Positions 1 through 10,467 of a stretch of DNA of 45,173 nucleotides are shown in pieces. This DNA comes from an uncultured Rhodospirillales bacterium (GTDB lineage Bacteria > Pseudomonadota > Alphaproteobacteria > Rhodospirillales > Defluviicoccaceae). Both the position numbers and the translations under genes were made by a program. Location of the stretch: assembly GCA_937127205.1 (NCBI GenBank), contig CAKZLS010000092.1, positions 1 to 45,173 of the forward strand, read 5' to 3'. Position 1 is the first letter of the stretch. Every line of letters starts with the position of its first letter. Below the pieces are notes generated by a model that was given only the letters and a program-made list of their open reading frames with translations, had not been told where the DNA came from and ran no database searches.

Positions 1-126
1 TCGAAAACGCTTGAAGATGGGTCCCCATCGCCGGCGCGGCTCCTCCTGCCGAGGAGGCGAGAAACTCGATCACAAAGAGTCATTACTAACGACCGTTGGT
101 ATAAGGGCGAGAAAGAAGAGCGCTTC

Positions 127-2931
127 ATGACCCGTGTCACTAATCGCCGCGCGATCATCAACCGAAAGTCTCTGGTTCGCGAACTCGAGGAGCAAGCGAA
201 TTGGGTGGGATATTCGCCGGATACCCACAACAACTTTCTGCAGATATTCCGAGCGGCCCTTTACCGCGGGGTCGGTGAAGTTCGCCGCCGTTTTGAGGAA
301 GAGAATATCAACGGCGCGGAAGTGGTGCTGGCGGACGCTTATCTGGTGGATCAACTGGTTCGTGGGATTTACGACTTCGCGATCAAGTATGTTTATCCCT
401 CTCCCGACCCCGCGGCCGCGGATCCCCTGGCCATTGCCGCGACAGGCGGTTACGGACGCGCGGAACTGTCACCGTTTTCCGACATCGACCTCATGTTCTT
501 GCTCCCGCCCAACCCGGAACAACGGACCGAGCAAATCGTCGAGTTCGTTCTCTATATGCTGTGGGACATGGGTCTCAAGGTCGGCCAAGCGACGCGGACC
601 GCGGACGAATGCGTCAAGCTGGCGAAATCGGACCTGACCATCCGTACCAGCCTGCTAGAGGCGCGTTGGCTGTGGGGCGACCGGGACCTCTACCATCAGT
701 TCGAATCTCAATTCATGAACGAGTTGGTTGCTGTTACCGGCAGCCAGTTCGTCGAACAGAAGCTCGCCGAGCGCGACGCGCGTCACGAACGGATGGGTGA
801 TTCCCGGTATGTCCTCGAGCCGCACATTAAAGAAGGCAAGGGCGGGTTGCGAGATCTGCAAACCCTGTTCTGGATCGCCAAATATCTCTATCGGGTCAAG
901 GACATGGACGAATTGTTCGAGCGTGGCATTTTTACCAACTCGGATGTTCGCGATTTCCACAGAGCACAGAATTTCTTGTGGACCGTGCGGTGCCATCTCC
1001 ACTACGCGGCTGACCGGCCCGAAGAACGCCTGACGTTTCCCTTTCAGGATATCATTGCCAAGCGCCTCGGTTACAACGACCGCGCCAGCGGACGCGGCGT
1101 CGAAAGATTTATGAGACACTATTTCCTGATGACCAAGACCGTTGGCGACCTGACCCGCGTCTTATGCGCCGTGCTCGAGGAAGAACATAAAAAGAAGCGC
1201 ATGCGTTTTCGGATGCCGACGTTCTCTTTGTTCCGCCGCACCCGCGACGGTTTCACCCTGGACGGAGGCCGGGTGGCGCTCAACGGCGACAGTATACTGT
1301 CCGACAACCCCGTCAAAATTATTGAATTATTCCACGAGGCCCAGCGGCTGGAACTGGACATTCACCCGCATGCCCTGCGTCAAGTTAACCAAAACTTGCG
1401 TCATGTGGATGGTGCGCTGCGCGAAAACGAGGAAGCAAATCGGTTGTTCACGGAGATGCTCATCTCCGAGAACGATCCGGAGACGACGCTCAAGCGTTTG
1501 AATGAGGCGGGTGTATTTGGACGCTTTCTTCCCGATTTCGGCCGCGTCGTCGCGCAAATGCAATACGACATGTATCACGTCTATACGGTGGACGAGCACA
1601 CCATCCGGGCCATCGGCATTCTTCGTAGTCTCGAAACAGGCGCATTGAAAGAGCAGCATCCGACGGCAACCGAGGTGGTGGCGGACATGCGTTCTCGCCG
1701 GGCGCTCTACATGGCGGTGCTGTTGCACGATATCGCCAAAGGCCGCGGCGGCGATCACTCGGAGATCGGTGCGGAGATCGCTCTCCACGTTTGCCCACGG
1801 TTCGGGCTGGACGACTGGGAAACGGAGACCGTGTCCTGGCTTGTTCGCTATCATCTGCTGATGAGCAGAACGGCGTTCAAGCGGGACGTAGACAACCCCA
1901 AGACGGTGACCGACTTCATCGCCGAAGTGCAGTCGCCGGAACGATTGAGAATGCTTTTGGTGCTGACAGAAGTCGACATTCGCGCGGTGGGACCAGGCAT
2001 CTGGAATGCCTGGAAGGGCAGCCTGCTAGGCGAACTCTACTATCGTGCGCTTGAAGAAATGGAGATGACCGGTGGTCAGCCGGTGGAGCGCCGGACCATC
2101 CGGGTCGAGCGGGCCAAGGCCAAACTGCGGGAGCGCTTGGCCGACTGGGACGAGGTCACCCTGGAGCATACGATTGCGAGCGGCTACCCCGACTACTGGC
2201 TGGCGTTCCAGACGAATGATCATGTCCGACATTTCGAAATGATGCGGGAGGCCTCAAGCAAGGACGAGCCGCTGCATGTGGAAACCTGTCATCATCCGAC
2301 CCTCGATGTGACGGAAGTGGTCCTTTACTCTCCGGACCACCCCGGGCTGTTTGCTCATATTGCCGGCGCCATGGCGCTCACGGGCGCATCCATTGTCGAT
2401 GCCAAGGTGTTTACCCTCGCCAACGGCATGGCACTCGATACGTTCTGGATTCAGGATATTTCGGGCCGCGCATTCGACAGCCCCGAACGTATCGGCAAAT
2501 TGATCCGCCGGATGGAGCAGGCGGTGAAGGGGAGCATGTGGCCGGCGCGGGAATTACAGGCCGTCAGAGCGAAGGCCTTGCCCAGTCGAACAGGCGTGTT
2601 CACGGTGTCTCCCGCGGTCATTATCGACAACAAGGCCAGTGCCGGCCACACCGTGATCGAGGTCAATGCGCGGGACCGGCAAGGGTTGCTGCACGATGTG
2701 ACATCGGCCATCACCGATCTCAACATGCAGATCGTGAGTGCGCACATCTCGACCTACGGCGAGCGGGCGGTCGACGTGTTTTACATCAAGGATGTTTTTG
2801 GTCTGAAGGTGGACGATCCGTCAAAACTCCGGCGTATCGAACGGCGGCTTCGCAAGGCGATCACGCCTCCAGACGATGGGTCGCCGGACGTTAAGAACAG
2901 CGGAAATAAAAGGGCCGCCGCGGCCGAATAA
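127..2931 (+). CDS. glnD: [Protein-PII] uridylyltransferase / uridylyl-removing enzyme GlnD
   Basis: 934 aa ORF; nucleotidyltransferase motif GGYGRAELSPFSDIDLMFL, HD motif LLHDIAKGRGGDHS, two C-terminal ACT-like repeats. Confidence 0.96.
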   Translation: MTRVTNRRAIINRKSLVRELEEQANWVGYSPDTHNNFLQIFRAALYRGVGEVRRRFEEENINGAEVVLADAYLVDQLVRGIYDFAIKYVYPSPDPAAADPLAIAATGGYGRAELSPFSDIDLMFLLPPNPEQRTEQIVEFVLYMLWDMGLKVGQATRTADECVKLAKSDLTIRTSLLEARWLWGDRDLYHQFESQFMNELVAVTGSQFVEQKLAERDARHERMGDSRYVLEPHIKEGKGGLRDLQTLFWIAKYLYRVKDMDELFERGIFTNSDVRDFHRAQNFLWTVRCHLHYAADRPEERLTFPFQDIIAKRLGYNDRASGRGVERFMRHYFLMTKTVGDLTRVLCAVLEEEHKKKRMRFRMPTFSLFRRTRDGFTLDGGRVALNGDSILSDNPVKIIELFHEAQRLELDIHPHALRQVNQNLRHVDGALRENEEANRLFTEMLISENDPETTLKRLNEAGVFGRFLPDFGRVVAQMQYDMYHVYTVDEHTIRAIGILRSLETGALKEQHPTATEVVADMRSRRALYMAVLLHDIAKGRGGDHSEIGAEIALHVCPRFGLDDWETETVSWLVRYHLLMSRTAFKRDVDNPKTVTDFIAEVQSPERLRMLLVLTEVDIRAVGPGIWNAWKGSLLGELYYRALEEMEMTGGQPVERRTIRVERAKAKLRERLADWDEVTLEHTIASGYPDYWLAFQTNDHVRHFEMMREASSKDEPLHVETCHHPTLDVTEVVLYSPDHPGLFAHIAGAMALTGASIVDAKVFTLANGMALDTFWIQDISGRAFDSPERIGKLIRRMEQAVKGSMWPARELQAVRAKALPSRTGVFTVSPAVIIDNKASAGHTVIEVNARDRQGLLHDVTSAITDLNMQIVSAHISTYGERAVDVFYIKDVFGLKVDDPSKLRRIERRLRKAITPPDDGSPDVKNSGNKRAAAAE

Positions 2932-2989
2932 CCGTCCCTCAACACAAGGTTTTCTTTCAACGTTCCGTGAAAGTCGTTAGACACAAATC

Positions 2990-4543
2990 ATGGTGCTGCT
3001 GCGCTCCATTGCCACCATCGGCGGCCTCACGTTAGTCAGCCGGATATTCGGCTTTGTCCGGGACATCCTGATCGCCGCGGTTCTCGGCGCCGGGCCGGTG
3101 GCGGACGCGTTTTTTGTCGCCTTCAAGTTCCCTAATTTGTTTCGACGGCTGTTCGCCGAGGGCGCGTTCGCGGCCGCTTTCGTGCCGATTTTTGCGGGGT
3201 TGCTTGAAACGGAAGGTCCGGCGAAGGCGCGTGCGTTCGCCGAGCAATCTCTCAGCGTGCTGATGGTGGTCTTGCTCGGGTTTGTGGCCGTTATGCAAAT
3301 GATCATGCCCGTCGCCATGTACGGCATGGCGCCCGGATTCGCCGACAATCCCGAGAAGTTCGATCTCGCGGTTCAGTTCACACGGATTACTTTCCCTTAT
3401 CTGTTGTTCATTTCGCTGGTGTCTCTGATCGCCGGTGTTCTCAATTCCTTCGGACGTTTCGCCGCGGCCGCCGCAACGCCGATCCTTCTCAACATTTGCC
3501 TGATCATCGCGGCACTGGTGCTGGCGCCGCTCACACCCACCCCGGGACACGCGCTGGCTTGGGGGGTTGCCGTAGCTGGCGTCGTCCAGTTCATCTGGCT
3601 ATTTTACAATTGCGGGCGGCAGGGCATCTGGTTGCGGTTGCCCCGGCCGCGAATCACGCCTCAGGTCAAGCTGCTTTTGGTTCGTGCCGTACCCGTGGCC
3701 ATCGGCGCCGGCATCTATCAGATCAACCTGCTGCTCGACACCGTGATTGCGTCTTTTCTGCCCTCCGGGTCTATTTCCTATTTGTTCTACGCCGACCGTG
3801 TGAACCAGCTTCCGCTCGGAATCGTTGGTGTCGCCGTCGGCACGGCTTTGCTTCCGTTGTTGTCCAGGCAGCTCAAATCCGGCCAGGAGGCCGGTGCGCT
3901 TCACAGCCAGAACCGGGCGCTGGAATTCGCCCTGCTGCTGACCGTGCCGGCCGCCGCGGCGCTGATGGTCATCGCCGAGCCGGTGATTTCAGTGCTGTTC
4001 GAGCGCGGCGCTTTCGGCGCCGCCGAGGCCAAGGCAACGTCGGCCGCGCTTGCCGCTTATGCCACCGGGCTCCCAGCCTATGTGATGATCAAAGCGCTGA
4101 CGCCAGGCTATTTCGCTCGCGGCGATACCAAAACCCCGGTCAAGGTCGCAGCGGCGACCACCGTGATCAATCTTCTGCTTAACCTCGCGCTCATGGGACC
4201 GTTTCTCCACGTGGGTATCGCCATCGCCACCGCCGTGTCGTCATGGATGAATGCCGGCCTGCTCGCCTTCATCCTTTACCGCAGGGGGCATTACTCCATA
4301 GACGAACGCTTGAAGCGCCGGCTGCCGCGCATTTTGCTGGCCAGCGCCGGCATGGCCGCCGCGCTGTTCTTCGCGGACGAGGCATTGGCTCCTTGGTTCG
4401 AGGGCAATACGGTCGTCCGGATCATGGCCCTGGCCGCCCTGATTGGCGCGGGGCTCGCCACCTTCGCGGTCCTTGCGAACTTGTTCGGCGCCGCGCGGCC
4501 GAGGGACCTGCGCAGCCTGATGCGGCGCAAGGACGTGTCTTGA
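2990..4543 (+). CDS. murJ: Lipid II flippase MurJ (MviN family)
   Basis: 517 aa polytopic ORF beginning [35 protein letters not shown], typical MurJ N-terminus. Confidence 0.95.
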   Translation: MVLLRSIATIGGLTLVSRIFGFVRDILIAAVLGAGPVADAFFVAFKFPNLFRRLFAEGAFAAAFVPIFAGLLETEGPAKARAFAEQSLSVLMVVLLGFVAVMQMIMPVAMYGMAPGFADNPEKFDLAVQFTRITFPYLLFISLVSLIAGVLNSFGRFAAAAATPILLNICLIIAALVLAPLTPTPGHALAWGVAVAGVVQFIWLFYNCGRQGIWLRLPRPRITPQVKLLLVRAVPVAIGAGIYQINLLLDTVIASFLPSGSISYLFYADRVNQLPLGIVGVAVGTALLPLLSRQLKSGQEAGALHSQNRALEFALLLTVPAAAALMVIAEPVISVLFERGAFGAAEAKATSAALAAYATGLPAYVMIKALTPGYFARGDTKTPVKVAAATTVINLLLNLALMGPFLHVGIAIATAVSSWMNAGLLAFILYRRGHYSIDERLKRRLPRILLASAGMAAALFFADEALAPWFEGNTVVRIMALAALIGAGLATFAVLANLFGAARPRDLRSLMRRKDVS

Positions 4544-4619
4544 CCGAAACCGGTTAGATGGCCATAAACCGCCGCGTTGGTATTATCCGTTGTTTTCATC
4601 CGTTATTCTTGAAAGTCCA

Positions 4620-5624
4620 ATGAAACGCATCCTTTCAGGCATTCAGCCGACCGGTCATCTGCATCTCGGTAATCACCTCGGCGCCATCCGCAACTGGGTG
4701 CGTTTGCAGGACGAGTTCGAGTGCTTGTTTTGCGTCGTCGACATGCACGCCATCACCGTGTGGCAGGAGCCGGCAGAGCTGATCGCCAATACGCGCGAGG
4801 TGGCGATGGCCGTTCTCGCGGCGGGGATCGATCCGGAGAAGAACGTCCTGTTCGTTCAGAGCCACGTGCCCGGTCATGCGCAGTTAGCCTGGATCTTCAA
4901 CTGCGTGGCCCGGCTGGGATGGCTGAACCGAATGACCCAGTTCAAGGAGAAGGCCGGCAAAAGCCGCGAGAACGCGTCCGTCGGCTTGTTTGCCTACCCG
5001 GATTTGATGGCCGCCGACATTCTTTTGTACAAGGCCACCCATGTTCCCGTGGGCGAGGATCAAAAACAGCACCTGGAACTGACGCGAGATATTGCCCAGA
5101 AATTCAACAACGATTTCGGCACCGAGCTGTTTCCCATTGTGGAGCCACTGATTTTCGGCCCGGCCACGCGGGTCATGTCGCTCCGCGACGGAACCAACAA
5201 GATGAGCAAATCGGATCCCTCGGACTATTCGCGCATCAACATGACCGATGATGCCGAACTTATTGCGTTGAAGATCCGTAAGGCGAAAACCGATCCCGAA
5301 CTGATCCCCGACTCGGTCGACGGCATCGAGGGACGGCCGGAGGCGGCCAATCTCATGGGTATTTATGCCGCTCTGGCCGATCAGGAGCTCGAGGCCATTT
5401 GCGCGCAGTTCGGCGGCTGGCAGTTCTCGAAATTCAAGGCGGAGCTCTCCGATCTGGCGGTAGCCCGCCTCGGCCCCATCACCAGTGAAATAAACCGGCT
5501 GAAAGACGATCCGGCATATGTGGACGGTGTGCTGCGTGATGGCGCCGAACGTGCCCGGGCCATCGCCGAGCCGGTGATCGAGGAGGTATATAAGACAGTG
5601 GGATTTTTGACCGGCAATGGGTAA
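4620..5624 (+). CDS. trpS: Tryptophanyl-tRNA synthetase
   Basis: [17 protein letters not shown] and [10 protein letters not shown] signature motifs; start set at the internal ATG 4620 (MKRILSG...). Confidence 0.97.
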   Translation: MKRILSGIQPTGHLHLGNHLGAIRNWVRLQDEFECLFCVVDMHAITVWQEPAELIANTREVAMAVLAAGIDPEKNVLFVQSHVPGHAQLAWIFNCVARLGWLNRMTQFKEKAGKSRENASVGLFAYPDLMAADILLYKATHVPVGEDQKQHLELTRDIAQKFNNDFGTELFPIVEPLIFGPATRVMSLRDGTNKMSKSDPSDYSRINMTDDAELIALKIRKAKTDPELIPDSVDGIEGRPEAANLMGIYAALADQELEAICAQFGGWQFSKFKAELSDLAVARLGPITSEINRLKDDPAYVDGVLRDGAERARAIAEPVIEEVYKTVGFLTGNG

Positions 5625-5666
5625 TACCAACGATCACAATGAACCCCTATCAGTGATCGTTGGTAT
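5624..5666. repeat. Perfect 14-bp inverted repeat ATACCAACGATCAC-N15-GTGATCGTTGGTAT overlapping the trpS stop codon
   Basis: Direct reading: left arm 5624-5637, right arm 5653-5666. Confidence 0.9.
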
Positions 5667-5690
5667 AAAGTCCGACTTCTATAGTATGTC

Positions 5691-5719
5691 TTGACGGTGG
5701 GTGCCGAGCCGCCCATATT
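5691..5719 (+). promoter_or_regulatory. Candidate sigma70-type promoter TTGACG-N17-CATATT upstream of the Nfu gene
   Basis: Hexamers with 17-nt spacing, 36 nt before the ATG at 5756. Confidence 0.5.
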
Positions 5720-5755
5720 TTCAACGCAGGTCTTTAGGGAAAAAAAGAGAGAGCC

Positions 5756-6319
5756 ATGTTCATTCAAACCGAGACCACCCCCAACCCGGCGACACTGAAG
5801 TTTCTTCCCGGTTGTGACGTTATGCCCGCAGGCACGGCGAATTTTACCGGTCCGGAGGATGCGCGCCGCTCACCGCTGGCCCTCCGTGTTTTCGAGGTGG
5901 ATGGCGTCTCCGGTGTTTTTCTTGGCAGTGACTTTGTAACCGTCACAAAAACGCCCGACCGCGATTGGGATGTCATGAAACCCATGATCCTGAGTTCGAT
6001 CATGGAACATTTCACCTCTGGCGACGAGGCGGTTTCCGAACACGCCGGTGCTGAGGGAGCAGGCGGCGGTGACGAGGCGATGGATGGCGACATCGACGCC
6101 CAAATCAAGGAACTGCTGGAAACCCGCGTGCGGCCGGCCGTTGCTCAGGACGGTGGCGACATCACCTTCGAGAGTTTCGAAGACGGCATTGTTTATCTTC
6201 GGATGCAGGGAGCCTGTTCCGGTTGCCCCAGTTCCACCATGACTCTCAAGCACGGCATTGAAAATATGCTGAAATATTACGTTCCTGAGGTGCTTGAGGT
6301 TCGCTCCGTGGAGTGGTGA
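5756..6319 (+). CDS. NifU/Nfu family Fe-S cluster scaffold/carrier protein
   Basis: 187 aa; Nfu N-domain MFIQTETTPNPATLKFLPG and C-terminal CSGCPSSTMTLKHGIE (CxxC). Confidence 0.93.
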   Translation: MFIQTETTPNPATLKFLPGCDVMPAGTANFTGPEDARRSPLALRVFEVDGVSGVFLGSDFVTVTKTPDRDWDVMKPMILSSIMEHFTSGDEAVSEHAGAEGAGGGDEAMDGDIDAQIKELLETRVRPAVAQDGGDITFESFEDGIVYLRMQGACSGCPSSTMTLKHGIENMLKYYVPEVLEVRSVEW

Positions 6320-6537
6320 GGAACTGCTTCCAGCGATCGGTTCGTCACTTTAGCGGCGGCGCACTTGAGTAGAGCTTTTTTGAAAATTTGCCTCTAATCG
6401 CGTACAATAAGACGTCAGGCGGCTTTTGGAAGCGCGGCAACGTTAACCGTGCGTGAGAATTTGGGCGACTGCTCGGCGTGACGTCACAAGAACAAAGCCG
6501 ACTGACAAGGCGACGGTTCTTGGCAAGATAGATTCCG

Positions 6538-7527
6538 ATGAGAATTCTGCACTACGGCGTAATAGGTACGATGGGCGCCCTCGTGGGCATACTCGTCGTG
6601 CTCGTCTCCGTTCGTCCTCCGGCGGAGGAGACGCGGGCGCCGCAGGCGCGGTTGGTCCCCGTTTTTCAAACAGACGCCGGCGGCTTCGGACTGCCCAACA
6701 GAATGATCGGGATCACCACCGGCGCGCGTCCGTTAACAGCGGACTCATTGTCTGAAGACATCCCCGGCATGGGTTACGATCTCGATCTGGTGGGTTCCGG
6801 CAATGTCGCCGTGCCGCGTTTGTTTCTCAGTAACCTGCCTTCGGATCTCGAATCTCTAAACGAGGAAGAATCCCGGAAAGTTGTTTTCTTCCGAGTTGTC
6901 CTGCCCTTAATCCTGTATGCCAACGAAGAAATTGTGGCCGATCGGAAGCGTCTTTGGCGTATCCGCTACGCGGTGCGCCGCGGACTTAGGTTGAGCCCGC
7001 AGGATCGCTTGTGGCTCATCATCAAGGCCGAGGAGTACCGGGCAGAGCCCGGAGATCTCGATGATCTTGCCCGCCGTATCGACGTCGTTCCGCCTTCCCT
7101 GGCGCTGGCGACGGCGGCCTTGAATAGTGATTGGGGAACGTCGGCGCTTTCGCACCAGAGAAATGCGTTGTTCGGCCTGCCCGTGGATGCGGCGCCACAA
7201 GTCGAGGCGGTAACGTCAAGCAATTTGACCTTGGGCAGAGCCCAGGAGGCCTGGAGCTTCGACTCACTTTTGGAATCCGTGCGGGCCTATGTCCAAAATC
7301 TCAATGTCCACCCCGCTTACGATCAATTCCGCGAGACCCGTGCCGACATGCGGCGTGGCGGGGCGCCTTTGGACGGTGTGTTGTTGATCCCTTCTCTCAA
7401 GACCGCCTCGCAACAGCGTGCCGGCTACACCGACACCGTCCAATCCATCATGGAGGCTAACGACTTGAGACGGCTCGATGACGCACGATTGCAGTACGCA
7501 CCTTCTGTTTCCGAGCCGTCTGCTTAA
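6538..7527 (+). CDS. Bax-like / glucosaminidase-fold (GH73-like) protein with N-terminal membrane anchor
   Basis: 329 aa; N-terminal hydrophobic helix; PPSLALATAALNSDWGTSALSHQRNALFG resembles the Bax/glucosaminidase core (A-N-E-S-x-W-G-T-S). Confidence 0.7.
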   Translation: MRILHYGVIGTMGALVGILVVLVSVRPPAEETRAPQARLVPVFQTDAGGFGLPNRMIGITTGARPLTADSLSEDIPGMGYDLDLVGSGNVAVPRLFLSNLPSDLESLNEEESRKVVFFRVVLPLILYANEEIVADRKRLWRIRYAVRRGLRLSPQDRLWLIIKAEEYRAEPGDLDDLARRIDVVPPSLALATAALNSDWGTSALSHQRNALFGLPVDAAPQVEAVTSSNLTLGRAQEAWSFDSLLESVRAYVQNLNVHPAYDQFRETRADMRRGGAPLDGVLLIPSLKTASQQRAGYTDTVQSIMEANDLRRLDDARLQYAPSVSEPSA

Positions 7528-7613
7528 TTTAAACGCCTTCTCCCTCGTCGTGCGGTCCTAAGCGCCCTACATCTTGTGTTTGTTGAGACGGCAACAGGCA
7601 CGCGGAGGCGCCG

Positions 7614-8204
7614 GTGAAAAACGCGATCGACGAGAATTCCCTTGATGTTCTCTTCCGACAGGCACGAACCCACAATGGCTGGCGAGACGAGCCGGTTGAC
7701 GCCGGTTTGCTCACCGATGTCTGGAATTTGGCGAGAATGGGTCCAACCAGCGCAAACTGCAGCCCCGCGCGGATCGTGTTCGTCTTGTCTAACGAGGCCA
7801 AGGAAAAGCTCAAGCCGTGCCTGATGGAGGGGAATGTTGAGCAAACCATGACGGCGCCCGCGACCGCTATTTTCGGGCACGACTTGGAGTTTCATGAACG
7901 ACTGCCGGAACTGTTTCCTCATACGGACGCACGATCGTGGTTCGCGGGAAAAGAGGCGCACATCCGGACGACCGCTTTCCGAAACGGCACCTTGCAGGGA
8001 GCGTATCTCATGCTCGCCGCCCGTGCCTTGGGCCTCGATTGCGGGCCCATGTCGGGGTTTGACAACGACAAGGTCGATCAGGCGTTTTTTGCCGGCACCA
8101 GCATTAAGTCCAATTTTCTATGCAATCTGGGCTACGGCAATCCCGACACGCTGCGTCCCCGCAACAAACGCCTCGAGTTCGACGAGGCCTGCTCGGTGGT
8201 TTAG
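7614..8204 (+). CDS. RutE-like malonic semialdehyde reductase / nitroreductase family protein
   Basis: 196 aa; [56 protein letters not shown] are RutE-like. Confidence 0.85.
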   Translation: MKNAIDENSLDVLFRQARTHNGWRDEPVDAGLLTDVWNLARMGPTSANCSPARIVFVLSNEAKEKLKPCLMEGNVEQTMTAPATAIFGHDLEFHERLPELFPHTDARSWFAGKEAHIRTTAFRNGTLQGAYLMLAARALGLDCGPMSGFDNDKVDQAFFAGTSIKSNFLCNLGYGNPDTLRPRNKRLEFDEACSVV

Positions 8205-8205
8205 C

Positions 8206-8763
8206 TCACATCAGGCCTTCGGTAAGCGCACTGTCAGACAAGAGCGGGTAGTGCCGATCAGCATCGAACAGCTGGTAGTGCCACCACTCGTTTCGGAAAA
8301 AATCGAACCCAGCAGCGGTCATGATGCCGAGCAGGATCATGCGGTTGCGCTGAGCGCCAACGGGGATTGCGGTATCTCCGTGCCATGAAGATGGGGTCAT
8401 GTCGTCGAAGGACGTACCCATGTCCAGGTCGCGGCCGGTTGACGCGTCAACCAGTGTCAAATCCACGGCGGTCCCTGTGCTGTGCCGCGAGCCGGTGCGC
8501 GGATCGGCGATATAGTCCGGGTTTGGGAAGTGGCGCCACAGGACCCACTGCGCTTCGGTGGGCCGGAAGCCATCGAAGATCTTAAGCCGGTACCCGAGAG
8601 GAGCGGCCAGTTCAACGGCGCGGCGCACCTTTTCCGCAGCGTCGGAGTGCAGATAGCACGCCGCGCGTCGGTATACAGTCTGGCCCGTAAAGTTCCCGTC
8701 TGTGGCGTAGGCGATATCTAGCTCGACGCCGTAGGATTCCGAGGTTATTTCGATTAGGGACAT
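8206..8763 (-). CDS. D-alanyl-D-alanine dipeptidase (VanX/DdpX, peptidase M15 family)
   Basis: 185 aa from the internal ATG (complement of 8761-8763); zinc motifs SRHSTGTAVDLT and EWWHY. Confidence 0.9.
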   Translation of the reverse strand: MSLIEITSESYGVELDIAYATDGNFTGQTVYRRAACYLHSDAAEKVRRAVELAAPLGYRLKIFDGFRPTEAQWVLWRHFPNPDYIADPRTGSRHSTGTAVDLTLVDASTGRDLDMGTSFDDMTPSSWHGDTAIPVGAQRNRMILLGIMTAAGFDFFRNEWWHYQLFDADRHYPLLSDSALTEGLM

Positions 8764-8811
8764 GGACCGATCCTGGTATTTGTTTCCTGCAAACCAGTGT
8801 AATGAAGAATT

Positions 8812-9540
8812 ATGAACATCTTGGCGCTCGATACCACCACCTCGGCATGCTCGGTTGCCGTCATGACCGATGAAGTGATGATCGGGCGCTCCGAGGTGAT
8901 GGAACGCGGGCACGCCGAGGCGTTGTTGCCCATGATTAAAGCGGTACTGAACGAAGCATCGATGGGCTTCCCGGAGATCGACGCGCTGGGCGTCACGGTC
9001 GGGCCGGGGGCATTTACCGGCTTGCGCATCGGGCTGGCGGCGGCGCGCGGTATGGCGCTCGCCGCCGGGATTCCTTGCGTCGGGGTGACGAGTTTGGAGG
9101 CCATTGCCGAGGCAATAGATTTTGAAAAGCGCGCCGGCCGTGCATTGTTGGTCGCGCTGGACTCCAAGAGAGGCGACATCTTCGCCCAGGTGTTCGCCGC
9201 CACCGGCCCGCCCCTGACCGCGCCGGAGGCCGTTTCCTTTGACGGTCTTGCAGACATCTTGCCGGAACAACCGGTTGTCGTCGCCGGAACGGCTGCGGCC
9301 GCTGCCGTCGAGTGCCTCGTGCCTCGGGGGCTGGATGTGGTGATGGCCGCCGGTTGCAGTAGCCCTCATGCCAGGGACGTGGCCCGCGTGGCCGCCCGGC
9401 GTTACATCGCTGGCGAGACGACGGCGAACAATCCGCCTTCGCCGCTGTATCTGCGTTCGCCGGACACTGGCGCGCCGAAGCATAGGGGTAGGCCGAAGCC
9501 CACCGATACGCCGAATTCCGGGCGCCCCGTAAAGCCGTGA
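8812..9540 (+). CDS. tsaB: tRNA threonylcarbamoyladenosine biosynthesis protein TsaB
   Basis: MNILALDTTTSACSVAV and VTVGPGAFTGLRIGLAAARGMALA motifs. Confidence 0.95.
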   Translation: MNILALDTTTSACSVAVMTDEVMIGRSEVMERGHAEALLPMIKAVLNEASMGFPEIDALGVTVGPGAFTGLRIGLAAARGMALAAGIPCVGVTSLEAIAEAIDFEKRAGRALLVALDSKRGDIFAQVFAATGPPLTAPEAVSFDGLADILPEQPVVVAGTAAAAAVECLVPRGLDVVMAAGCSSPHARDVARVAARRYIAGETTANNPPSPLYLRSPDTGAPKHRGRPKPTDTPNSGRPVKP

Positions 9541-10016
9541 GCGTCATGCCGTCCGAAATGGTTGCCGTGGCAAGCAGCCATGCGGCGGTTGTCGCCGCGA
9601 TGACCGAGCGTTGCTTGGAAGAGGCCTGGAGCGACACGGCGGTCGGGAATATCCTCGCGACTCCCGGCGCATTCGGCTTTATCGCCCTCGTTGCAAATAT
9701 GCCAACGGCATTCATTCTGTGCCGCGCGGCCGGAGGGGAATGCGAGGTGCTGGCATTGGGGACGGTGCCCTGCGAGCGGCGGAACGGGATGGCGCGCCGG
9801 CTGGTGGAACGGGCCGTCCGGGAGGCCAACGCCCGGGACGCTAGGCGGATGGTTCTCGAAGTTGCCGAAGGAAATGAAGCGGCGCGCCGATTGTATGCGA
9901 ATTGCGGGTTTTCCCAGGTAGGCCGGCGGCGCGGCTATTACCGTCGGCCGACCGGACCCTCCATCGATGCGCTTGTGTTGTCGCGAGAGTGGGGCATCGA
10001 ACATAAAGTTCAATAA
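9537..10016 (+). CDS. rimI: Ribosomal-protein-alanine N-acetyltransferase RimI (GNAT)
   Basis: 159 aa GNAT ORF, GTG start overlapping the tsaB stop (GTGA); EVAEGNEAARRLYANCGFSQVGRRRGYY. Confidence 0.9.
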   Translation: MSVMPSEMVAVASSHAAVVAAMTERCLEEAWSDTAVGNILATPGAFGFIALVANMPTAFILCRAAGGECEVLALGTVPCERRNGMARRLVERAVREANARDARRMVLEVAEGNEAARRLYANCGFSQVGRRRGYYRRPTGPSIDALVLSREWGIEHKVQ

Positions 10017-10117
10017 AAGACAGTGAGAAAGCACTATCAGGCGGGATCAATGACGGTCGGAACCGCTTGCACAACCGTGCCGTGGTCTTCAGGGGGCGCA
10101 GGTCGTGAAGGGCTAGA

Positions 10118-10393
10118 CTAATTCTTACGGATTACAAGTCGGTAGATGCTGTCCGCTGAAGCTTCCAAAGTTTCGGGCTCGAGAGAAAGTATAGTGTGTC
10201 CGTGTTCCTTCACTGATCGCGGAACATTGTCCAATGGCTCGGCACCCTTTAAACGAACGGCCGCGGTTTGACCCGGTGTCATGCGTTCAAGCAGCAATTT
10301 AGTTCGGACAAAAGTGAGCGGACACACTTCCGTAGTGATATCCAGAGAAAAATCGTATTCATCGCTTATTTTTTGCTTGCGTATATTTCTCAT
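10118..10393 (-). CDS. TusA/SirA-like sulfur-carrier family protein
   Basis: 91 aa; EVCPLTFVRTKLLLERMTPGQTAAV (CPxx) core of the TusA fold. Confidence 0.8.
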   Translation of the reverse strand: MRNIRKQKISDEYDFSLDITTEVCPLTFVRTKLLLERMTPGQTAAVRLKGAEPLDNVPRSVKEHGHTILSLEPETLEASADSIYRLVIRKN

Positions 10394-10467
10394 TCTGTGT
10401 TCTTGCTATCAATCGATATACTATCTATATAAGCGGCACTAATACAAAAAACCGGGGAAGATATTGG

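Noticed and set aside
1-126. Possible 3' end of an upstream gene before glnD
   Set aside because: Too little sequence to identify a product; no supported reading frame.
8764-9483. N-terminal extension of the minus-strand dipeptidase ORF across tsaB
   Set aside because: The conserved protein begins at MSLIEITSESYGVELD (8763); the extension is antisense to TsaB and non-homologous.
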